Made by a program: the position numbers and the translations under genes. The notes beneath the pieces are model-generated. The model was not told the origin of the DNA. It was given only the letters and a program-made list of their open reading frames with translations, and did not search any database. Source: Bacteroides sp. (GTDB taxonomy: Bacteria > Bacteroidota > Bacteroidia > Bacteroidales > Marinifilaceae). Taken from it: DNA of 64,000 nt. The DNA is taken from NCBI GenBank assembly GCA_021771575.1, contig JAETOX010000001.1:62001-126000 (forward strand). Reading direction: 5' to 3'. Positions 26,717 through 38,358 of the stretch are shown here, in pieces (within the stretch, counting starts at the first letter, position 1; each line of letters opens with the position of its first letter).

Positions 26717-27778
26717 ATGGCTCGCTTTTTAAAAAACAAACAAAAATCCAAAGGAGCGGCCCCCGGTTCCCTGATCTTTATCGGGCAGCAAAAGATGGAG
26801 AAAAGTGATATCCGCATTACCTTATATAATACAGACTTTATCAAAGAAGAAACACCAAAATCAGCAGACCACCTCGAAGAATATCTCTCAGCAGACCATA
26901 TTGCTTGGATTTCTTTATGCGGTCTGCATGATACACCATTGATCGGGCAAATCGGCATAAAATTCGAAATCAGTACATTAATCCTCGAAGATATCCTGAA
27001 TACCGACGAACGGCCGAAATTTATAGAAGACGACCATCACCTTGTTGTCATTCTGAAATCCTTGAATTTCAAACCGGAATTCCGGAAAGTACAAATCGAC
27101 CAAATCTCTCTGATTGTCGGAAAAAACTATTTGATTTCAATACAAGAAACCGAAGTCAATTATTTCGAAGATGTCGTCAAAAGATTATATGCCGGGCAGG
27201 GAAAAATCAGGAGTCTCCCTCCCGATTATCTGTGTTATACCCTAATCGATACTCTGGTCGATAATTATATCCTGAATATCGAAAAACTGGGAACAGTAAT
27301 TGAAGAACAAGAAAAAGAACTTCTCGTTACCAACAAAAAAATCATCGGAAATATCTACCATTATAAAACCGAACTATCTTATATCCGCAAAAATATCCGT
27401 CCGGTGAAGGAACTGATGACCCATTTCGTCACGTCAGATTCCGAACTGATCAACGACCGGACTTACAGTTACCTGCGCGATTTACAAGGTTTGGTTACAC
27501 AAGCACTCGAAGCTCTCGAAATTTATTACACGATGATTTCTGACCAACAAAACAGCTACAATGCCAATATTAGCAATAATGTCAACGATGTCATGAAAGT
27601 GCTGACGATTTTCTCCACAATTTTTATCCCGCTTACTTTTATTGTCGGGGTCTATGGCATGAATTTCGAATACATACCCGCCCTAAGACACCATTACGGC
27701 TATTTTTTCCTCTGGGGGATCATGGCTGTTATCGTGACTATAATGCTCATCTTTTTTAAACGGAAAAAATGGTTATAA
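26717..27778 (+). CDS. corA: CorA family magnesium/cobalt transporter
   Basis: 353 residues. A large N-terminal cytoplasmic domain, then two C-terminal transmembrane helices with the signature GVYGMNFEYIP (GMN motif) at the end of TM1 and a Lys-rich KRKKWL tail. It forms pentameric Mg2+ channels. The start at 26717 leaves 2 bp after the MscS stop; an internal Met (MEKSDIRITLYN) would match shorter family members. Confidence 0.92.
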   Translation: MARFLKNKQKSKGAAPGSLIFIGQQKMEKSDIRITLYNTDFIKEETPKSADHLEEYLSADHIAWISLCGLHDTPLIGQIGIKFEISTLILEDILNTDERPKFIEDDHHLVVILKSLNFKPEFRKVQIDQISLIVGKNYLISIQETEVNYFEDVVKRLYAGQGKIRSLPPDYLCYTLIDTLVDNYILNIEKLGTVIEEQEKELLVTNKKIIGNIYHYKTELSYIRKNIRPVKELMTHFVTSDSELINDRTYSYLRDLQGLVTQALEALEIYYTMISDQQNSYNANISNNVNDVMKVLTIFSTIFIPLTFIVGVYGMNFEYIPALRHHYGYFFLWGIMAVIVTIMLIFFKRKKWL

Positions 27779-27899
27779 AAATAATACTTATTTAACCCAT
27801 AATGGCAAAATAGCCGAAAGGGACAAAAGATCCGAAATTTTTCGATTCGTGGACCGTTTTGACTCTTTCGACTAAATTAGAGTGGCCTAAACAATAAAC

Positions 27900-29635
<1,736 letters not shown>

Positions 29636-29665
29636 AAAAGCGGACCTTTAAGATCCGCTTTTTTT
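29636..29665. terminator. Bidirectional terminator after rplQ
   Basis: A 9-bp stem AAAAGCGGA/TCCGCTTTT with a 9-nt loop lies 18 bp beyond the rplQ stop. It has Ts on both flanks, so it ends the ribosomal operon on the minus strand and would also stop plus-strand transcription. Confidence 0.8.
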
Positions 29666-29683
29666 ATCTGAAACCCTCGGGGA

Positions 29684-30172
29684 TCATTCAGCTTTCGGAG
29701 CTTCTTCCACTACCGTTGCTTCGGTCGTTTCGGCAGCAGCTTTCTTAGCGCCAGAAGAACGACGACGACGGGTTGTGGTTTTCTTCACTTCCTGTTTTAC
29801 TTCAGTATAAGTAGCATTGAAATCTACCAGTTCGATAATACAAGTTTCTGCATTATCACCCAGACGATTACCAGTACGCAAGATACGGGTATATCCACCG
29901 GGACGGTTTACAATTTTCGGAGCTACTTCACGGAAAAGTTCGGTCACGGCCTCTTTTTGTCCCAGATAGCTGAATACTACACGACGAGAATTGAGGTTAT
30001 CGTTCTTACTTTTAGTAATCAAGGGCTCGACATAAATTTTGAGCGCTTTAGCTTTAGGCACTGTTGTCGCGATCCGTTTGTGCAGGATCAAAGAAGCAGC
30101 CATATTCGAAAGCATTGCCTTGCGATGTGCAGAGGTACGGCTCAGGTGATTAAATTTCTTCTTATGGTTCAT
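29684..30172 (-). CDS. rplQ: 50S ribosomal protein L17
   Basis: 162 residues: the standard L17 core ([21 protein letters not shown], then [21 protein letters not shown]) plus a C-terminal extension of about 40 residues rich in Lys, Ala and Glu ([23 protein letters not shown]), usual in Bacteroidetes. Last gene of the alpha part of the superoperon, 4 bp after rpoA. Confidence 0.97.
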   Translation of the reverse strand: MNHKKKFNHLSRTSAHRKAMLSNMAASLILHKRIATTVPKAKALKIYVEPLITKSKNDNLNSRRVVFSYLGQKEAVTELFREVAPKIVNRPGGYTRILRTGNRLGDNAETCIIELVDFNATYTEVKQEVKKTTTRRRRSSGAKKAAAETTEATVVEEAPKAE

Positions 30173-30176
30173 GATG

Positions 30177-31169
30177 TTATTCCTTATCTAATTTATACTT
30201 AGAAACATCCATACCGAATTCGAGGTTGTTGTTTTCCAACAGAGCTTCCAGCTCAGTGAGCGACTTCTTACCAAAGTTGCGAAATTTGAGCAGATCGTTT
30301 TTGTTGAAACGGCACAACTCTCCGAGTGTTTCTACTTCAGCAGCTTTCAGACAATTGAGGGCGCGTACCGACAGATCCATATCAACCAGTTTGGTCTTCA
30401 GGAGCTGACGCATGTGCAACACTTCTTCGTCGAATTCTTCATTACCGTATTTATCTTCCGATTCAAGTGAAATCTTTTCATCGGAGAATAACATAAAGTG
30501 ATGAATTAGAATTTTAGCAGCCTCTTTCAAAGCATCGGTAGGAGCGATAGAACCATCGGTTTCGATTTCAAACAACAATCTTTCGTAGTCGGTTTTTCCT
30601 TCAACCCGATAGTTCTCTATTTCATATTTTACATTCCTAACCGGAGTATAAATGGCATCAATAGGGATAAATCCCGCTTCAGCTTCAGCCGGCATATTTT
30701 CAGTGCTGGGCACATAGCCACGACCTTTCTGAATCGTGATTTCCATCTGAAAATTCACAGACGGATCCATGTGACAAATAACGAGATCCGTATTGAGCAC
30801 TTCAAAACCCGTGAGGAACCGATTGATATCCCCTGCCTTAAAAGCTTCCTGACCGTCGATCAGAACCGTCAGCTTCTCATCCTCTACATCTTCCACTTTA
30901 CGTTTAAACCGAACTTGTTTCAGATTCAGGATCATCTCGGTAACATCCTCGATCACCCCAGGGATGGTGGCAAACTCATGTTCTACACCATGTATTTTGA
31001 TGCCGGTAATCGCGAAGCCTTCCAATGAAGACAATAGGATGCGCCGCAACGGATTACCAATAGTGATACCGTAACCTGGCTCGAGCGGACGAAATTCGAA
31101 TTTTCCGAATTTGTCAGTAGATTCGAGCATGATTACTTTGTCCGGTTTCTGGAAAGCTAATATTGCCAT
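30177..31169 (-). CDS. rpoA: RNA polymerase alpha subunit
   Basis: 330 residues. N-terminal assembly domain with [36 protein letters not shown], and C-terminal domain (about 250-325) with [39 protein letters not shown], the helix-hairpin-helix that binds UP elements and activators. It dimerises to seed RNA polymerase assembly. Between rpsD and rplQ, as in other bacteria. Confidence 0.98.
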   Translation of the reverse strand: MAILAFQKPDKVIMLESTDKFGKFEFRPLEPGYGITIGNPLRRILLSSLEGFAITGIKIHGVEHEFATIPGVIEDVTEMILNLKQVRFKRKVEDVEDEKLTVLIDGQEAFKAGDINRFLTGFEVLNTDLVICHMDPSVNFQMEITIQKGRGYVPSTENMPAEAEAGFIPIDAIYTPVRNVKYEIENYRVEGKTDYERLLFEIETDGSIAPTDALKEAAKILIHHFMLFSDEKISLESEDKYGNEEFDEEVLHMRQLLKTKLVDMDLSVRALNCLKAAEVETLGELCRFNKNDLLKFRNFGKKSLTELEALLENNNLEFGMDVSKYKLDKE

Positions 31170-31185
31170 AAATATCTTTAATTTT

Positions 31186-31794
31186 TTACTTAGAATACAA
31201 TTCTACGATTAACTGTTCTTTGATGTTCTCCGGAATATCGCTTCTTTCCGGCACGTTCAACAGTTTTCCGCTCATGGAAGCTGCGTCCCATTCTAACCAG
31301 GAATATTTGCTGACCCGGTTGCTGCGTAAACTATCGGCTACTACTTCCAGCGCTTTTGATTTTTCACGTACAGCAATGATATCTCCGGCTTTAACAGCAG
31401 CAGAAGGAATGTTACAGATACCACCGTTCAATGTGATATGACGATGAGAAACTAACTGACGGGCAGCCGCACGCGTAGGAGCAATTCCTAAACGGTATAC
31501 GACATTGTCCAGACGGCATTCGAGCATTTGCAACAATACTTCACCGGTTACTCCTCCCCCCCGTTCTGCTTTCTCAAACAGGTTGCGGAATTGTTTTTCA
31601 AGCAAACCGTAAGTGTATTTTGCTTTTTGTTTTTCTTTCAACTGAACACCATATTCAGAGATTTTTCTACGACGACGAGCCAAGCCGTGCTGTCCAGACG
31701 GATAATTTCTCCGTTCCAGTGCTTTATCCGGTCCGTAAATGGGCTCACCGAACTTTCTTGCTATTTTAGACTTAGGTCCTGTATATCTAGCCAT
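31186..31794 (-). CDS. rpsD: 30S ribosomal protein S4
   Basis: 202 residues: [22 protein letters not shown]-terminus without the zinc Cys cluster, then the S4 RNA-binding domain ([31 protein letters not shown]). A primary 16S rRNA binder and possible translational autoregulator of the alpha operon. Confidence 0.97.
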   Translation of the reverse strand: MARYTGPKSKIARKFGEPIYGPDKALERRNYPSGQHGLARRRRKISEYGVQLKEKQKAKYTYGLLEKQFRNLFEKAERGGGVTGEVLLQMLECRLDNVVYRLGIAPTRAAARQLVSHRHITLNGGICNIPSAAVKAGDIIAVREKSKALEVVADSLRSNRVSKYSWLEWDAASMSGKLLNVPERSDIPENIKEQLIVELYSK

Positions 31795-31803
31795 TTTTTT
31801 AAA

Positions 31804-31831
31804 TTTTTGATTTCAGATTTTTGATTTCAGA
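31804..31831. repeat. 14-bp perfect tandem duplication in the rpsD-rpsK spacer
   Basis: TTTTTGATTTCAGA occurs twice head to tail, followed by related words (GATTTCCGACC). It lies just upstream of the rpsD start in a 106-bp spacer, which is long for this operon. Confidence 0.7.
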
Positions 31832-31900
31832 TTTTCTTCCGATTTCCGACCTTCTTCGGACATCGTAAATCCTTCATCCTAAATCTTACACGTTCATGAA

Positions 31901-32293
31901 TTAAACTCTTCTACGTTTCGGAGGCCGGCAACCATTGTGAGGAAGCGGAGTAACATCCACGATTTCTGCCACTTCAATGCCGCTGGCATGAATGGCGCGG
32001 ATAGCTGACTCCCGACCGTTACCCGGGCCGGAAACATATACCTTTGCTTTTCTCATTCCGAGGTCGAATGCTACTTTGGAGCAATCGGCTGCTGCCATCT
32101 GGGCTGCATACGGAGTGTTCTTTTTAGATCCTCTGAATCCCATCTTACCAGCCGAAGACCAGGATATCACCTGACCGCTATTGTTCGTCAGGGAGATGAT
32201 GATGTTGTTAAATGAGGAATGAACGTGTGCTTGTCCCACGGCTTCTACTTTAACCAGCCGCTTCTTGTTACTTGATGTAGACTTCTTTGCCAT
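31901..32293 (-). CDS. rpsK: 30S ribosomal protein S11
   Basis: 130 residues with [44 protein letters not shown] and the C-terminal [13 protein letters not shown] typical of S11. It sits in the platform of the 30S subunit, 12 bp after rpsM. Confidence 0.98.
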   Translation of the reverse strand: MAKKSTSSNKKRLVKVEAVGQAHVHSSFNNIIISLTNNSGQVISWSSAGKMGFRGSKKNTPYAAQMAAADCSKVAFDLGMRKAKVYVSGPGNGRESAIRAIHASGIEVAEIVDVTPLPHNGCRPPKRRRV

Positions 32294-32305
32294 AATTCAA
32301 CTCAA

Positions 32306-32683
32306 TTATTTAGTTGCTTTTTTCTTATTAGCAACAGTTTTCTTCTTACCCTTACGTGTACGGGCATTGTTCTTAGTGCTCTGTCCTCTGACAGGCAGCC
32401 CTAAACGGTGACGGATGCCACGATAGCAACCGATATCCATCAGTCGTTTGATGTTCATCTGAACACTTGATCTCAGCTCACCTTCGACTTTGTACTCCGC
32501 TCCAATGATCCGTCGTACAGCCCCGAGCTGGTCGTCGTTCCAGTCTTTCACCTTCAGGTCATAATCGATGCCGGCTTCGCTCAGGATAGCACGGGCACTA
32601 CTTCTACCTATACCATAGATATAGGTCAAGGCTATTTCTCCTCTTTTGTTTGAGGGTAAATCTACACCTACGATTCTTGCCAT
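32306..32683 (-). CDS. rpsM: 30S ribosomal protein S13
   Basis: 125 residues: [26 protein letters not shown] and [33 protein letters not shown], the S13 signatures. It contacts P-site tRNA and bridges to the 50S subunit. Follows rpmJ. Confidence 0.98.
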   Translation of the reverse strand: MARIVGVDLPSNKRGEIALTYIYGIGRSSARAILSEAGIDYDLKVKDWNDDQLGAVRRIIGAEYKVEGELRSSVQMNIKRLMDIGCYRGIRHRLGLPVRGQSTKNNARTRKGKKKTVANKKKATK

Positions 32684-32712
32684 AAATCTTTTTAATTTAA
32701 CTAGATTAATGA

Positions 32713-32829
32713 TTAACCCTGCCGCATTTTAAACTTGGGGTTCTTTTTGTTAATGACGTACAAAACGCCTTTTCTTCTTACAATCTTGCAATCGTCATTA
32801 CGCTTCTTGATTGACGCTTTTACCTTCAT
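32713..32829 (-). CDS. rpmJ: 50S ribosomal protein L36
   Basis: A 38-codon gene between infA and rpsM, starting [15 protein letters not shown] and ending NPKFKMRQG. Only one Cys (14) remains, so the zinc-binding C-C-C-H set of classical L36 is absent; this is the zinc-independent form. The left end could be off by one base. Confidence 0.93.
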   Translation of the reverse strand: MKVKASIKKRNDDCKIVRRKGVLYVINKKNPKFKMRQG

Positions 32830-32850
32830 GGTTCTTACTTTTATTGATTA

Positions 32851-32906
32851 AATGTGCTAATGTGCTAATGTATTGGTACATTCACATATCAGTACATTGG
32901 TACATT
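32851..32906. repeat. Degenerate octamer array in the rpmJ-infA spacer
   Basis: Seven 8-bp units in register: AATGTGCT, AATGTGCT, AATGTATT, GGTACATT, CACATATC, AGTACATT, GGTACATT. Later units resemble the reverse complement of the first, so the array is partly palindromic. The last unit reaches into the infA stop codon. Confidence 0.75.
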
Positions 32907-33126
32907 AATTCTTGTATCTGAATGTAATCCGTCCTTTGGTCAAATCGTAGGGAGACATATCTACCCGTACTCTGTCACCCGGAAGGATTTTAATATAGTG
33001 CATACGCATTTTCCCGGAAATATGAGCAGTGATCACATGCCCATTTTCCAATTCCACCCTAAACATCGCATTCGACAATGCTTCTGTTATCACTCCATCT
33101 TGCTCTATTGACGGCTGTTTTGCCAT
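32905..33126 (-). CDS. infA: Translation initiation factor IF-1
   Basis: 73 residues with an OB fold: [57 protein letters not shown]. It binds the 30S A site during initiation. Between map and rpmJ, 10 bp after map. Confidence 0.98.
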   Translation of the reverse strand: MAKQPSIEQDGVITEALSNAMFRVELENGHVITAHISGKMRMHYIKILPGDRVRVDMSPYDLTKGRITFRYKN

Positions 33127-33136
33127 AAAAATTTAT

Positions 33137-33913
33137 TTATTTCTCCAGTTCTTTTTCAACATATTCAAAGGTCGACAGTATATCTGCCTGATGCTTACCG
33201 ACAACCACCGTATGCTCGAAATGAGCAGCCGGTTTCTTATCCCTAGTGCGAATGGTCCAACCGTCAGCTTCCTGAAAAATATGCCGTTTCCCCATATTGA
33301 TCATCGGCTCGATAGCTATTACCATTCCTTCCCTAAGCTTCACTCCTTGTCCCTGACGTCCGTAATTCGGCACTTGAGGCTCTTCATGCAAATCGCGACC
33401 GACACCGTGGCCTACCATTTCCCTTACCACAGCATAGCCTTCTGCTTCACAGTATGTCTGCACAGCATGACCAATATCTCCGATCCGCAAGCCAGCTACG
33501 GCTTTTTCAATACCTTTATAAAGACTTTCCCGGGTCACCCGCAACAATTTGCGAACTTCTTCATCCACTTCCCCAACTTCGAAGGTATAGGCACTGTCTC
33601 CATAGAAACCGTTCTTGAAAGTTCCGCAATCCACCGAAACGATATCCCCTTCCTTCAAAATACAATCAGCAGAGGGAATTCCGTGTACAACAACATCGTT
33701 CACAGAAATACATAAGGAATTCGGAAAACCGCCATAACCAAGGAAACCGGGTTCTGCACCGTGTGCCCGAATAAATTCTTCTGCAATACGATCGAGCTCT
33801 AATGTAGAAATCCCCGGACGGATGTGCTTGGCCACCTCGCCCAGAGTCATTCCCACCAATTGATTACTTTCCCTTAGCAGTTCAATTTCTTCTCCGGTCT
33901 TTACAAAAATCAT
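33137..33913 (-). CDS. map: Methionine aminopeptidase, type I
   Basis: 258 residues. Metal ligands of the pita-bread fold are visible: Asp in VDCGTFKNGFYGDSAYTF (two Asp), His in GHGVGRDLHEEPQVPN, and the two Glu in AIEPMI and HFEHTVVV. It removes the N-terminal Met from nascent proteins. Next to secY and infA, as in many spc operons. Confidence 0.97.
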   Translation of the reverse strand: MIFVKTGEEIELLRESNQLVGMTLGEVAKHIRPGISTLELDRIAEEFIRAHGAEPGFLGYGGFPNSLCISVNDVVVHGIPSADCILKEGDIVSVDCGTFKNGFYGDSAYTFEVGEVDEEVRKLLRVTRESLYKGIEKAVAGLRIGDIGHAVQTYCEAEGYAVVREMVGHGVGRDLHEEPQVPNYGRQGQGVKLREGMVIAIEPMINMGKRHIFQEADGWTIRTRDKKPAAHFEHTVVVGKHQADILSTFEYVEKELEK

Positions 33914-33936
33914 GCCGCAAAATTACAAAATTAATT

Positions 33937-33964
33937 GACAAATGACAAGTGACAAGTGACAATT
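33937..33964. repeat. Heptamer tandem array in the map-secY spacer
   Basis: Four 7-bp units: GACAAAT, GACAAGT, GACAAGT, GACAATT. Inverted forms (ATTGTC, AGTCAATT) recur at about 34046-34076 in the same 158-bp spacer. Confidence 0.7.
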
Positions 33965-34071
33965 ATTCTACAAGCTAATTGCCACTGTCCCCTTGTCTTT
34001 ATTTTTTAATTACCAATCTCATATCGACCTGACAATAAAACCATTGTCAATAGTCAATTCTCCATTGTCAA

Positions 34072-35412
34072 TTAGTATGCAGCTGGTCCCCCCGGAGTCT
34101 TGCCTTTAATTCGTCCGGTCTTCATCAGTCCGTCATAATGACGCATCAACAAATGAGACTCAATCTGCTGTAAGGTATCCAGTACAACACCCACCAGAAT
34201 CAACAGAGATGTTCCTCCATAGAATTGGGAGAATTGATTGTTCACACCGGCAATAGTTGCAAAAGCCGGCAAGATAGCAACAATACCCAAAAAGATAGAA
34301 CCTGGCAAAGTGATGCGGGACATGATCGTATCCAAAAATTCCATTGTCTTCCGTCCCGGTTTTACTCCAGGAATAAAACCACCATTTTTCTTCATATCCT
34401 CGGCCATTTGCATCGGATTAACCGTAATTGCCGTATAGAAATATGTAAAAGCAACGATCAAAAGGAAGAAGGTTGCATTGTACCAGAATCCAGTGAAATT
34501 GGAAAATGCAGCAGCAAAAGCCGACATGGAGTCGGAAGCGGCATAATTCACAAAGGAAATAGGCAACAACATAATCGCTTGTGCAAAGATGATCGGCATT
34601 ACACCAGCAGCATTGATTTTTAACGGAATATACTGACGTACACCTCCATATTGTTTGTTGCCGACAATACGTTTTGCATACTGTACAGGGACTTTACGGG
34701 TACCTTGTACAAGCAGGATTGTCCCGCAAAATACGAAAAACAACAGAATAATCTCAATCAGGAATGCCACAAGACCTCCTCCCTGCTGGCTCACACGAGC
34801 ACTCAATTCTGCAAAAAAGGCAAAAGGCAAACGGGCGATAATACCAATCATGATGATAATAGACACACCGTTTCCGATCCCCTTATCAGTAATTTTTTCT
34901 CCCAGCCACAACACGAACATTGAGCCGGCAGCCAGAATGATCACCGAATAAATCGTGAAAAGTGTCCCGTTAATCAAAAAGAATTCAGGACGAATCTGTG
35001 CATGCAAGTTGGTAAGATACGCAGAACCTTGTAAGATCAGGATGATGATGGTCAGGTAACGGGTAATCTGATTAATTTTACGCCGTCCGCTTTCCCCTTC
35101 ACGCTGCATCCGCTGAAAATAAGGAACAGCTATTCCCAGTAACTGAACTACGATAGAGGCGGAGATATAAGGCATAATACCCAGCGCGAATATCGAAGCA
35201 TTCGAAAATGCACCTCCCGAAAACATATCCAGCAACCCGAGCACCCCACTGGAGGTCTGCTCCTTTAATGCTGCTAATCCGCTGGGGTCGATACCTGGCA
35301 GTACCACCTCCGTACCAAGTCGGTAAACGAGAATCAACCCGAGAGTAGTCAATATCCGGGTCTTCAATTCCTCAATTTTCCAAATGTTCTTTAATGTATC
35401 AAATAACTTCAT
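34072..35412 (-). CDS. secY: Protein translocase subunit SecY
   Basis: 446 residues with ten hydrophobic segments. TRILTTLGLILVYRLGTEVVLPGID starts TM1, the plug region follows (SGVLGLLDMFSGGAFSNASIFALGIMPYISASI), and NGVSIIIMIGI and GIIPGVKPGR-like loops are present. It forms the SecYEG channel in the inner membrane. Between rplO and map. Confidence 0.97.
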   Translation of the reverse strand: MKLFDTLKNIWKIEELKTRILTTLGLILVYRLGTEVVLPGIDPSGLAALKEQTSSGVLGLLDMFSGGAFSNASIFALGIMPYISASIVVQLLGIAVPYFQRMQREGESGRRKINQITRYLTIIILILQGSAYLTNLHAQIRPEFFLINGTLFTIYSVIILAAGSMFVLWLGEKITDKGIGNGVSIIIMIGIIARLPFAFFAELSARVSQQGGGLVAFLIEIILLFFVFCGTILLVQGTRKVPVQYAKRIVGNKQYGGVRQYIPLKINAAGVMPIIFAQAIMLLPISFVNYAASDSMSAFAAAFSNFTGFWYNATFFLLIVAFTYFYTAITVNPMQMAEDMKKNGGFIPGVKPGRKTMEFLDTIMSRITLPGSIFLGIVAILPAFATIAGVNNQFSQFYGGTSLLILVGVVLDTLQQIESHLLMRHYDGLMKTGRIKGKTPGGPAAY

Positions 35413-35422
35413 AAGTTTTTTA

Positions 35423-35510
35423 TTTATAAGTTTATAAAGTTTATAAAGTCTATCTAGTTACCAGGTTAAAATTACCTTATGAACCATATAACCTTATGAA
35501 CTTTATAAAC
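35423..35510. repeat. Short-word repeats in the secY-rplO spacer
   Basis: TTTATAAG, TTTATAAAG, TTTATAAAG in tandem (35423-35448), a direct repeat ACCTTATGAAC at 35474-35484 and 35491-35501, then the inverted word CTTTATAAAC at 35501-35510. Confidence 0.6.
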
Positions 35511-35520
35511 TCGTTTCGTT

Positions 35521-35967
35521 TTACAAAACGACTACAGAGCCTCCGGCAGCTTCAATTGCAGCAACGGCTGATTGTGAGAATGCATTGGCAGAAACTTCGA
35601 GTTTAGCTGTAATATTGCCGTCACCCAAAACTTTCAGCAATTCATTCTTGTTCAATAATCCAGCAGCAATCAGGATATCCCGGTCTATCTTTTCCAGATT
35701 ATCTCTTTCGGCCAATGCTTGCAACATACTCACATTGATAGCCTTGTAAGCTACACGGTTAATATTCTTAAAGCCGAATTTCGGTACACGTCTCTGCAAA
35801 GGCATCTGTCCACCTTCAAAACCGATTTTCGTATGATAACCTGATCTTGATTTAGCTCCTTTATGTCCTCTTGTAGAAGTGCCTCCTTTTCCGGAACCTT
35901 GCCCCCGACCGATTCTTTTTTCGTGATGAGTCGATCCACAGGCCGGTTTTAAGCTACTTAAATCCAT
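35521..35967 (-). CDS. rplO: 50S ribosomal protein L15
   Basis: 148 residues; MDLSSLKPACGSTHHEKRIGRGQGSGKGGTSTRGHKGAKSRSG is the Gly-rich L15 N-terminus. A late 50S assembly protein. Between rpmD and secY. Confidence 0.97.
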   Translation of the reverse strand: MDLSSLKPACGSTHHEKRIGRGQGSGKGGTSTRGHKGAKSRSGYHTKIGFEGGQMPLQRRVPKFGFKNINRVAYKAINVSMLQALAERDNLEKIDRDILIAAGLLNKNELLKVLGDGNITAKLEVSANAFSQSAVAAIEAAGGSVVVL

Positions 35968-35995
35968 TTTATCTAGTCCTTAAAATGTTCAACAA

Positions 35996-36178
35996 TTATT
36001 TAACTTCTTCCACGCGAACCAGGTGTTGGATCTTTGCCACCATCCCCAGGATCTGCGGAGTAGCTTCTTTCTCAACACTACTGTTGGTTTTCTTTAACCC
36101 TAAAGCCTGAATAGTGCCAACCTGAGTTTTATTGCTACCGATTTTACTTTTTACAAGTGTAATTTTAATCTTTGCCAT
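35996..36178 (-). CDS. rpmD: 50S ribosomal protein L30
   Basis: 60 residues from the ATG at 36178 ([14 protein letters not shown]); an upstream Met at 36187 overlaps the family start and is rejected. Contains [21 protein letters not shown]. Between rpsE and rplO. Confidence 0.95.
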   Translation of the reverse strand: MAKIKITLVKSKIGSNKTQVGTIQALGLKKTNSSVEKEATPQILGMVAKIQHLVRVEEVK

Positions 36179-36189
36179 GATCCTCAAAT

Positions 36190-36696
36190 TTATCCGTTAA
36201 ACACTTTATCCAGACCAATACCTCTCTGGGCAGCAACTGTACGGGCGTCACGCATCTCTTTCAATGCAGCGATAGTTGCTTTCACCAAGTTGTGGGGATT
36301 GGATGAACCTTTACTTTTTGCCAATACGTCGTGGATACCTGCACTTTCCAGTACAGCACGCATAGCACCTCCGGCAACCAAACCGGTACCGGAAGAAGCC
36401 GGCTTCATAAATACCTGAGCACCGCTGAAACGAGCAACTTGTTCGTGAGGAATAGTTCCTTTCAGAACCGGTACTTTGATCAGATTTTTCTTAGCAGCTT
36501 CGATTCCTTTAGAAATCGCAGTAGTTACCTCGTTTGCTTTACCTAATCCCCAGCCTACGATTCCGTTTTCGTCACCTACCACAACGATAGCTGCAAAACT
36601 GAATGTACGACCTCCTTTTGTAACTTTGGTCACCCGATTGATAGCTACCAATCTGTCTTTTAATTCCAAGTCAGTATTATTTACTTTCTGTTCCAT
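36190..36696 (-). CDS. rpsE: 30S ribosomal protein S5
   Basis: 168 residues with [42 protein letters not shown] and [22 protein letters not shown], the S5 double-stranded-RNA-binding and S5 C-terminal domains. Involved in decoding fidelity. Confidence 0.98.
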   Translation of the reverse strand: MEQKVNNTDLELKDRLVAINRVTKVTKGGRTFSFAAIVVVGDENGIVGWGLGKANEVTTAISKGIEAAKKNLIKVPVLKGTIPHEQVARFSGAQVFMKPASSGTGLVAGGAMRAVLESAGIHDVLAKSKGSSNPHNLVKATIAALKEMRDARTVAAQRGIGLDKVFNG

Positions 36697-36708
36697 TCTG
36701 CTAACTTA

Positions 36709-37065
36709 TTAAAAATTAAGACCTCCGTTACGGGCAGCATCAGCCAGGGCCTTTACTCTGCCATGATATAAATAACCGTTTCTGTCGAATACCACAGCTT
36801 CGATACCAGCAGCTTTCGCTTTTTCAGCAACAGCAGCACCCACCAAGGCTGCTTGTTCGATTTTGGTACCTTTCTTTTCGGCAATTTCTTTGCACAAAGA
36901 TGAAACAGATAAAATCGTATTACCTGCTTTATCGTCGATCAGCTGTACAGAGATCTGCTTATTTGAACGATAAACGCTCAGACGAGGCCGTTCAGCTGAA
37001 CCGGAGACAATCTTCCGAATTCTCCTTTTTATTCTTAATCTTCTTTCTTCTTTCGTTAAAGCCAT
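36709..37065 (-). CDS. rplR: 50S ribosomal protein L18
   Basis: 118 residues: [38 protein letters not shown] and the C-terminal [17 protein letters not shown]. Binds 5S rRNA with L5 and L25-type partners. Confidence 0.97.
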   Translation of the reverse strand: MALTKEERRLRIKRRIRKIVSGSAERPRLSVYRSNKQISVQLIDDKAGNTILSVSSLCKEIAEKKGTKIEQAALVGAAVAEKAKAAGIEAVVFDRNGYLYHGRVKALADAARNGGLNF

Positions 37066-37087
37066 AACTTTTTACCTCCTTTAGTGA

Positions 37088-37642
37088 TTAAACTTTAGCT
37101 GACTTACCTGCTTTCCGGCGTACTTGTTCACCTACGAAGCGGATACCCTTACCCTTGTAAGGTTCCGGTTTCCGGAAAGAACGGATTTTTGCAGCTACCT
37201 GACCGATAAGCTGTTTATCACAGCTCTCCAGGGTAATAATCGGGTTAGCACGTTTTTCAGTTACAGCTGAAACTTTTACCTCTGCGGGCAATTGTAAGAA
37301 AATGGAGTGAGAGTATCCTAACCCCAGTTCGAGTACCTGGCCTTCGGCATTTGCACGGAAACCAACACCCACCAACTCTTGTTTGATGGTATAACCTTCC
37401 GAAACTCCGACAACCATATTATGAAGCAATGAACGGTAAAGACCGTGTTGTGCTTTATGCTCTTTATCTTCAGTGTGACGTTGTACGTGCATCTGACCAT
37501 CTTCTACAGTAACGGTAAGATCGGCACTTACTTTCTGTGAAAGCTCTCCTTTCGGACCTTTTACGATGACGGTATTATCAGGATTTACTGCTACAGTAAC
37601 TCCTTGTGGTATATGAATCGGTAATTTCCCTATACGTGACAT
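37088..37642 (-). CDS. rplF: 50S ribosomal protein L6
   Basis: 184 residues: MSRIGKLPIHIPQGVTV and the C-terminal signature PEPYKGKGIRFVGEQVRRKAGKSAKV. Sits near the factor-binding site of the 50S subunit. Confidence 0.98.
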   Translation of the reverse strand: MSRIGKLPIHIPQGVTVAVNPDNTVIVKGPKGELSQKVSADLTVTVEDGQMHVQRHTEDKEHKAQHGLYRSLLHNMVVGVSEGYTIKQELVGVGFRANAEGQVLELGLGYSHSIFLQLPAEVKVSAVTEKRANPIITLESCDKQLIGQVAAKIRSFRKPEPYKGKGIRFVGEQVRRKAGKSAKV

Positions 37643-37660
37643 TTCTTCTTCACTTTAAAA

Positions 37661-38056
37661 TTAATACACATAACACAATACTTCACCGCCTACATTCCGC
37701 TGGCGAGCTTCTTTGTCTGTCATCAATCCCATGGAGGTTGATAAAATAGCGATACCGAGACCGTTCAACACACGCGGCATTTCTTCCACATTGGTATAGC
37801 GGCGCAAACCCGGTTTAGATACACGCACCAAAGATTTGATGGCGGGCACCTTTGTCTCGGGATGGTATTTCAAAGCAATTTTAATGTTGCTTCTTGCTCC
37901 TTCCTGCTCATATTTATAGTTCAGGATATATCCTTTTTCCTTGAGAATTTTGGTCATTTCGAGTTTCATTTTAGAACCCGGGATTTCCACAACCTTATGA
38001 CCTACATTTACTGCATTCCGAATGCGAGTAAGGAAATCTGCTATTGGATCTGTCAT
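37661..38056 (-). CDS. rpsH: 30S ribosomal protein S8
   Basis: 131 residues: MTDPIADFLTRIRNAVNVGHKVVEIPGSKMK and LNGLGIAILSTSMGLMTDKEARQRNVGGEVLCYV. Binds the 16S central domain and in other bacteria represses the spc operon. Confidence 0.98.
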   Translation of the reverse strand: MTDPIADFLTRIRNAVNVGHKVVEIPGSKMKLEMTKILKEKGYILNYKYEQEGARSNIKIALKYHPETKVPAIKSLVRVSKPGLRRYTNVEEMPRVLNGLGIAILSTSMGLMTDKEARQRNVGGEVLCYVY

Positions 38057-38076
38057 CTCTTTTCGTTTTTATTAAA

Positions 38077-38346
38077 TTACCAACTAGCCTTTTTAACCCC
38101 AGGTATCAAACCGGCCGAAGCCATTTCACGGAATTGAATACGACTGATACCGAATTGTCTCATATACCCTCTGGGCCGTCCCGTCAATTTGCAACGATTG
38201 TGCAGACGAATCGGATTAGAGTTTTTCGGCAGGAGGCTGAGTCCAACATAATCTCCCTCTGCTTTTAATTTTGCTCGTTTCGCAGCGTACTTTTCTACCA
38301 ATTTTGCACGCTTCACCTCACGGGCTTTCATTGATTCTTTTGCCAT
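38077..38346 (-). CDS. rpsN: 30S ribosomal protein S14
   Basis: 89 residues: the long, Cys-free (zinc-independent) S14 form, with [51 protein letters not shown]. Confidence 0.97.
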   Translation of the reverse strand: MAKESMKAREVKRAKLVEKYAAKRAKLKAEGDYVGLSLLPKNSNPIRLHNRCKLTGRPRGYMRQFGISRIQFREMASAGLIPGVKKASW

Positions 38347-38358
38347 TTCTCTTTGTTT

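Noticed and set aside
32851-32906. Possible CRISPR-like array
   Set aside because: Units are 8 bp, contiguous and degenerate; no cas genes.
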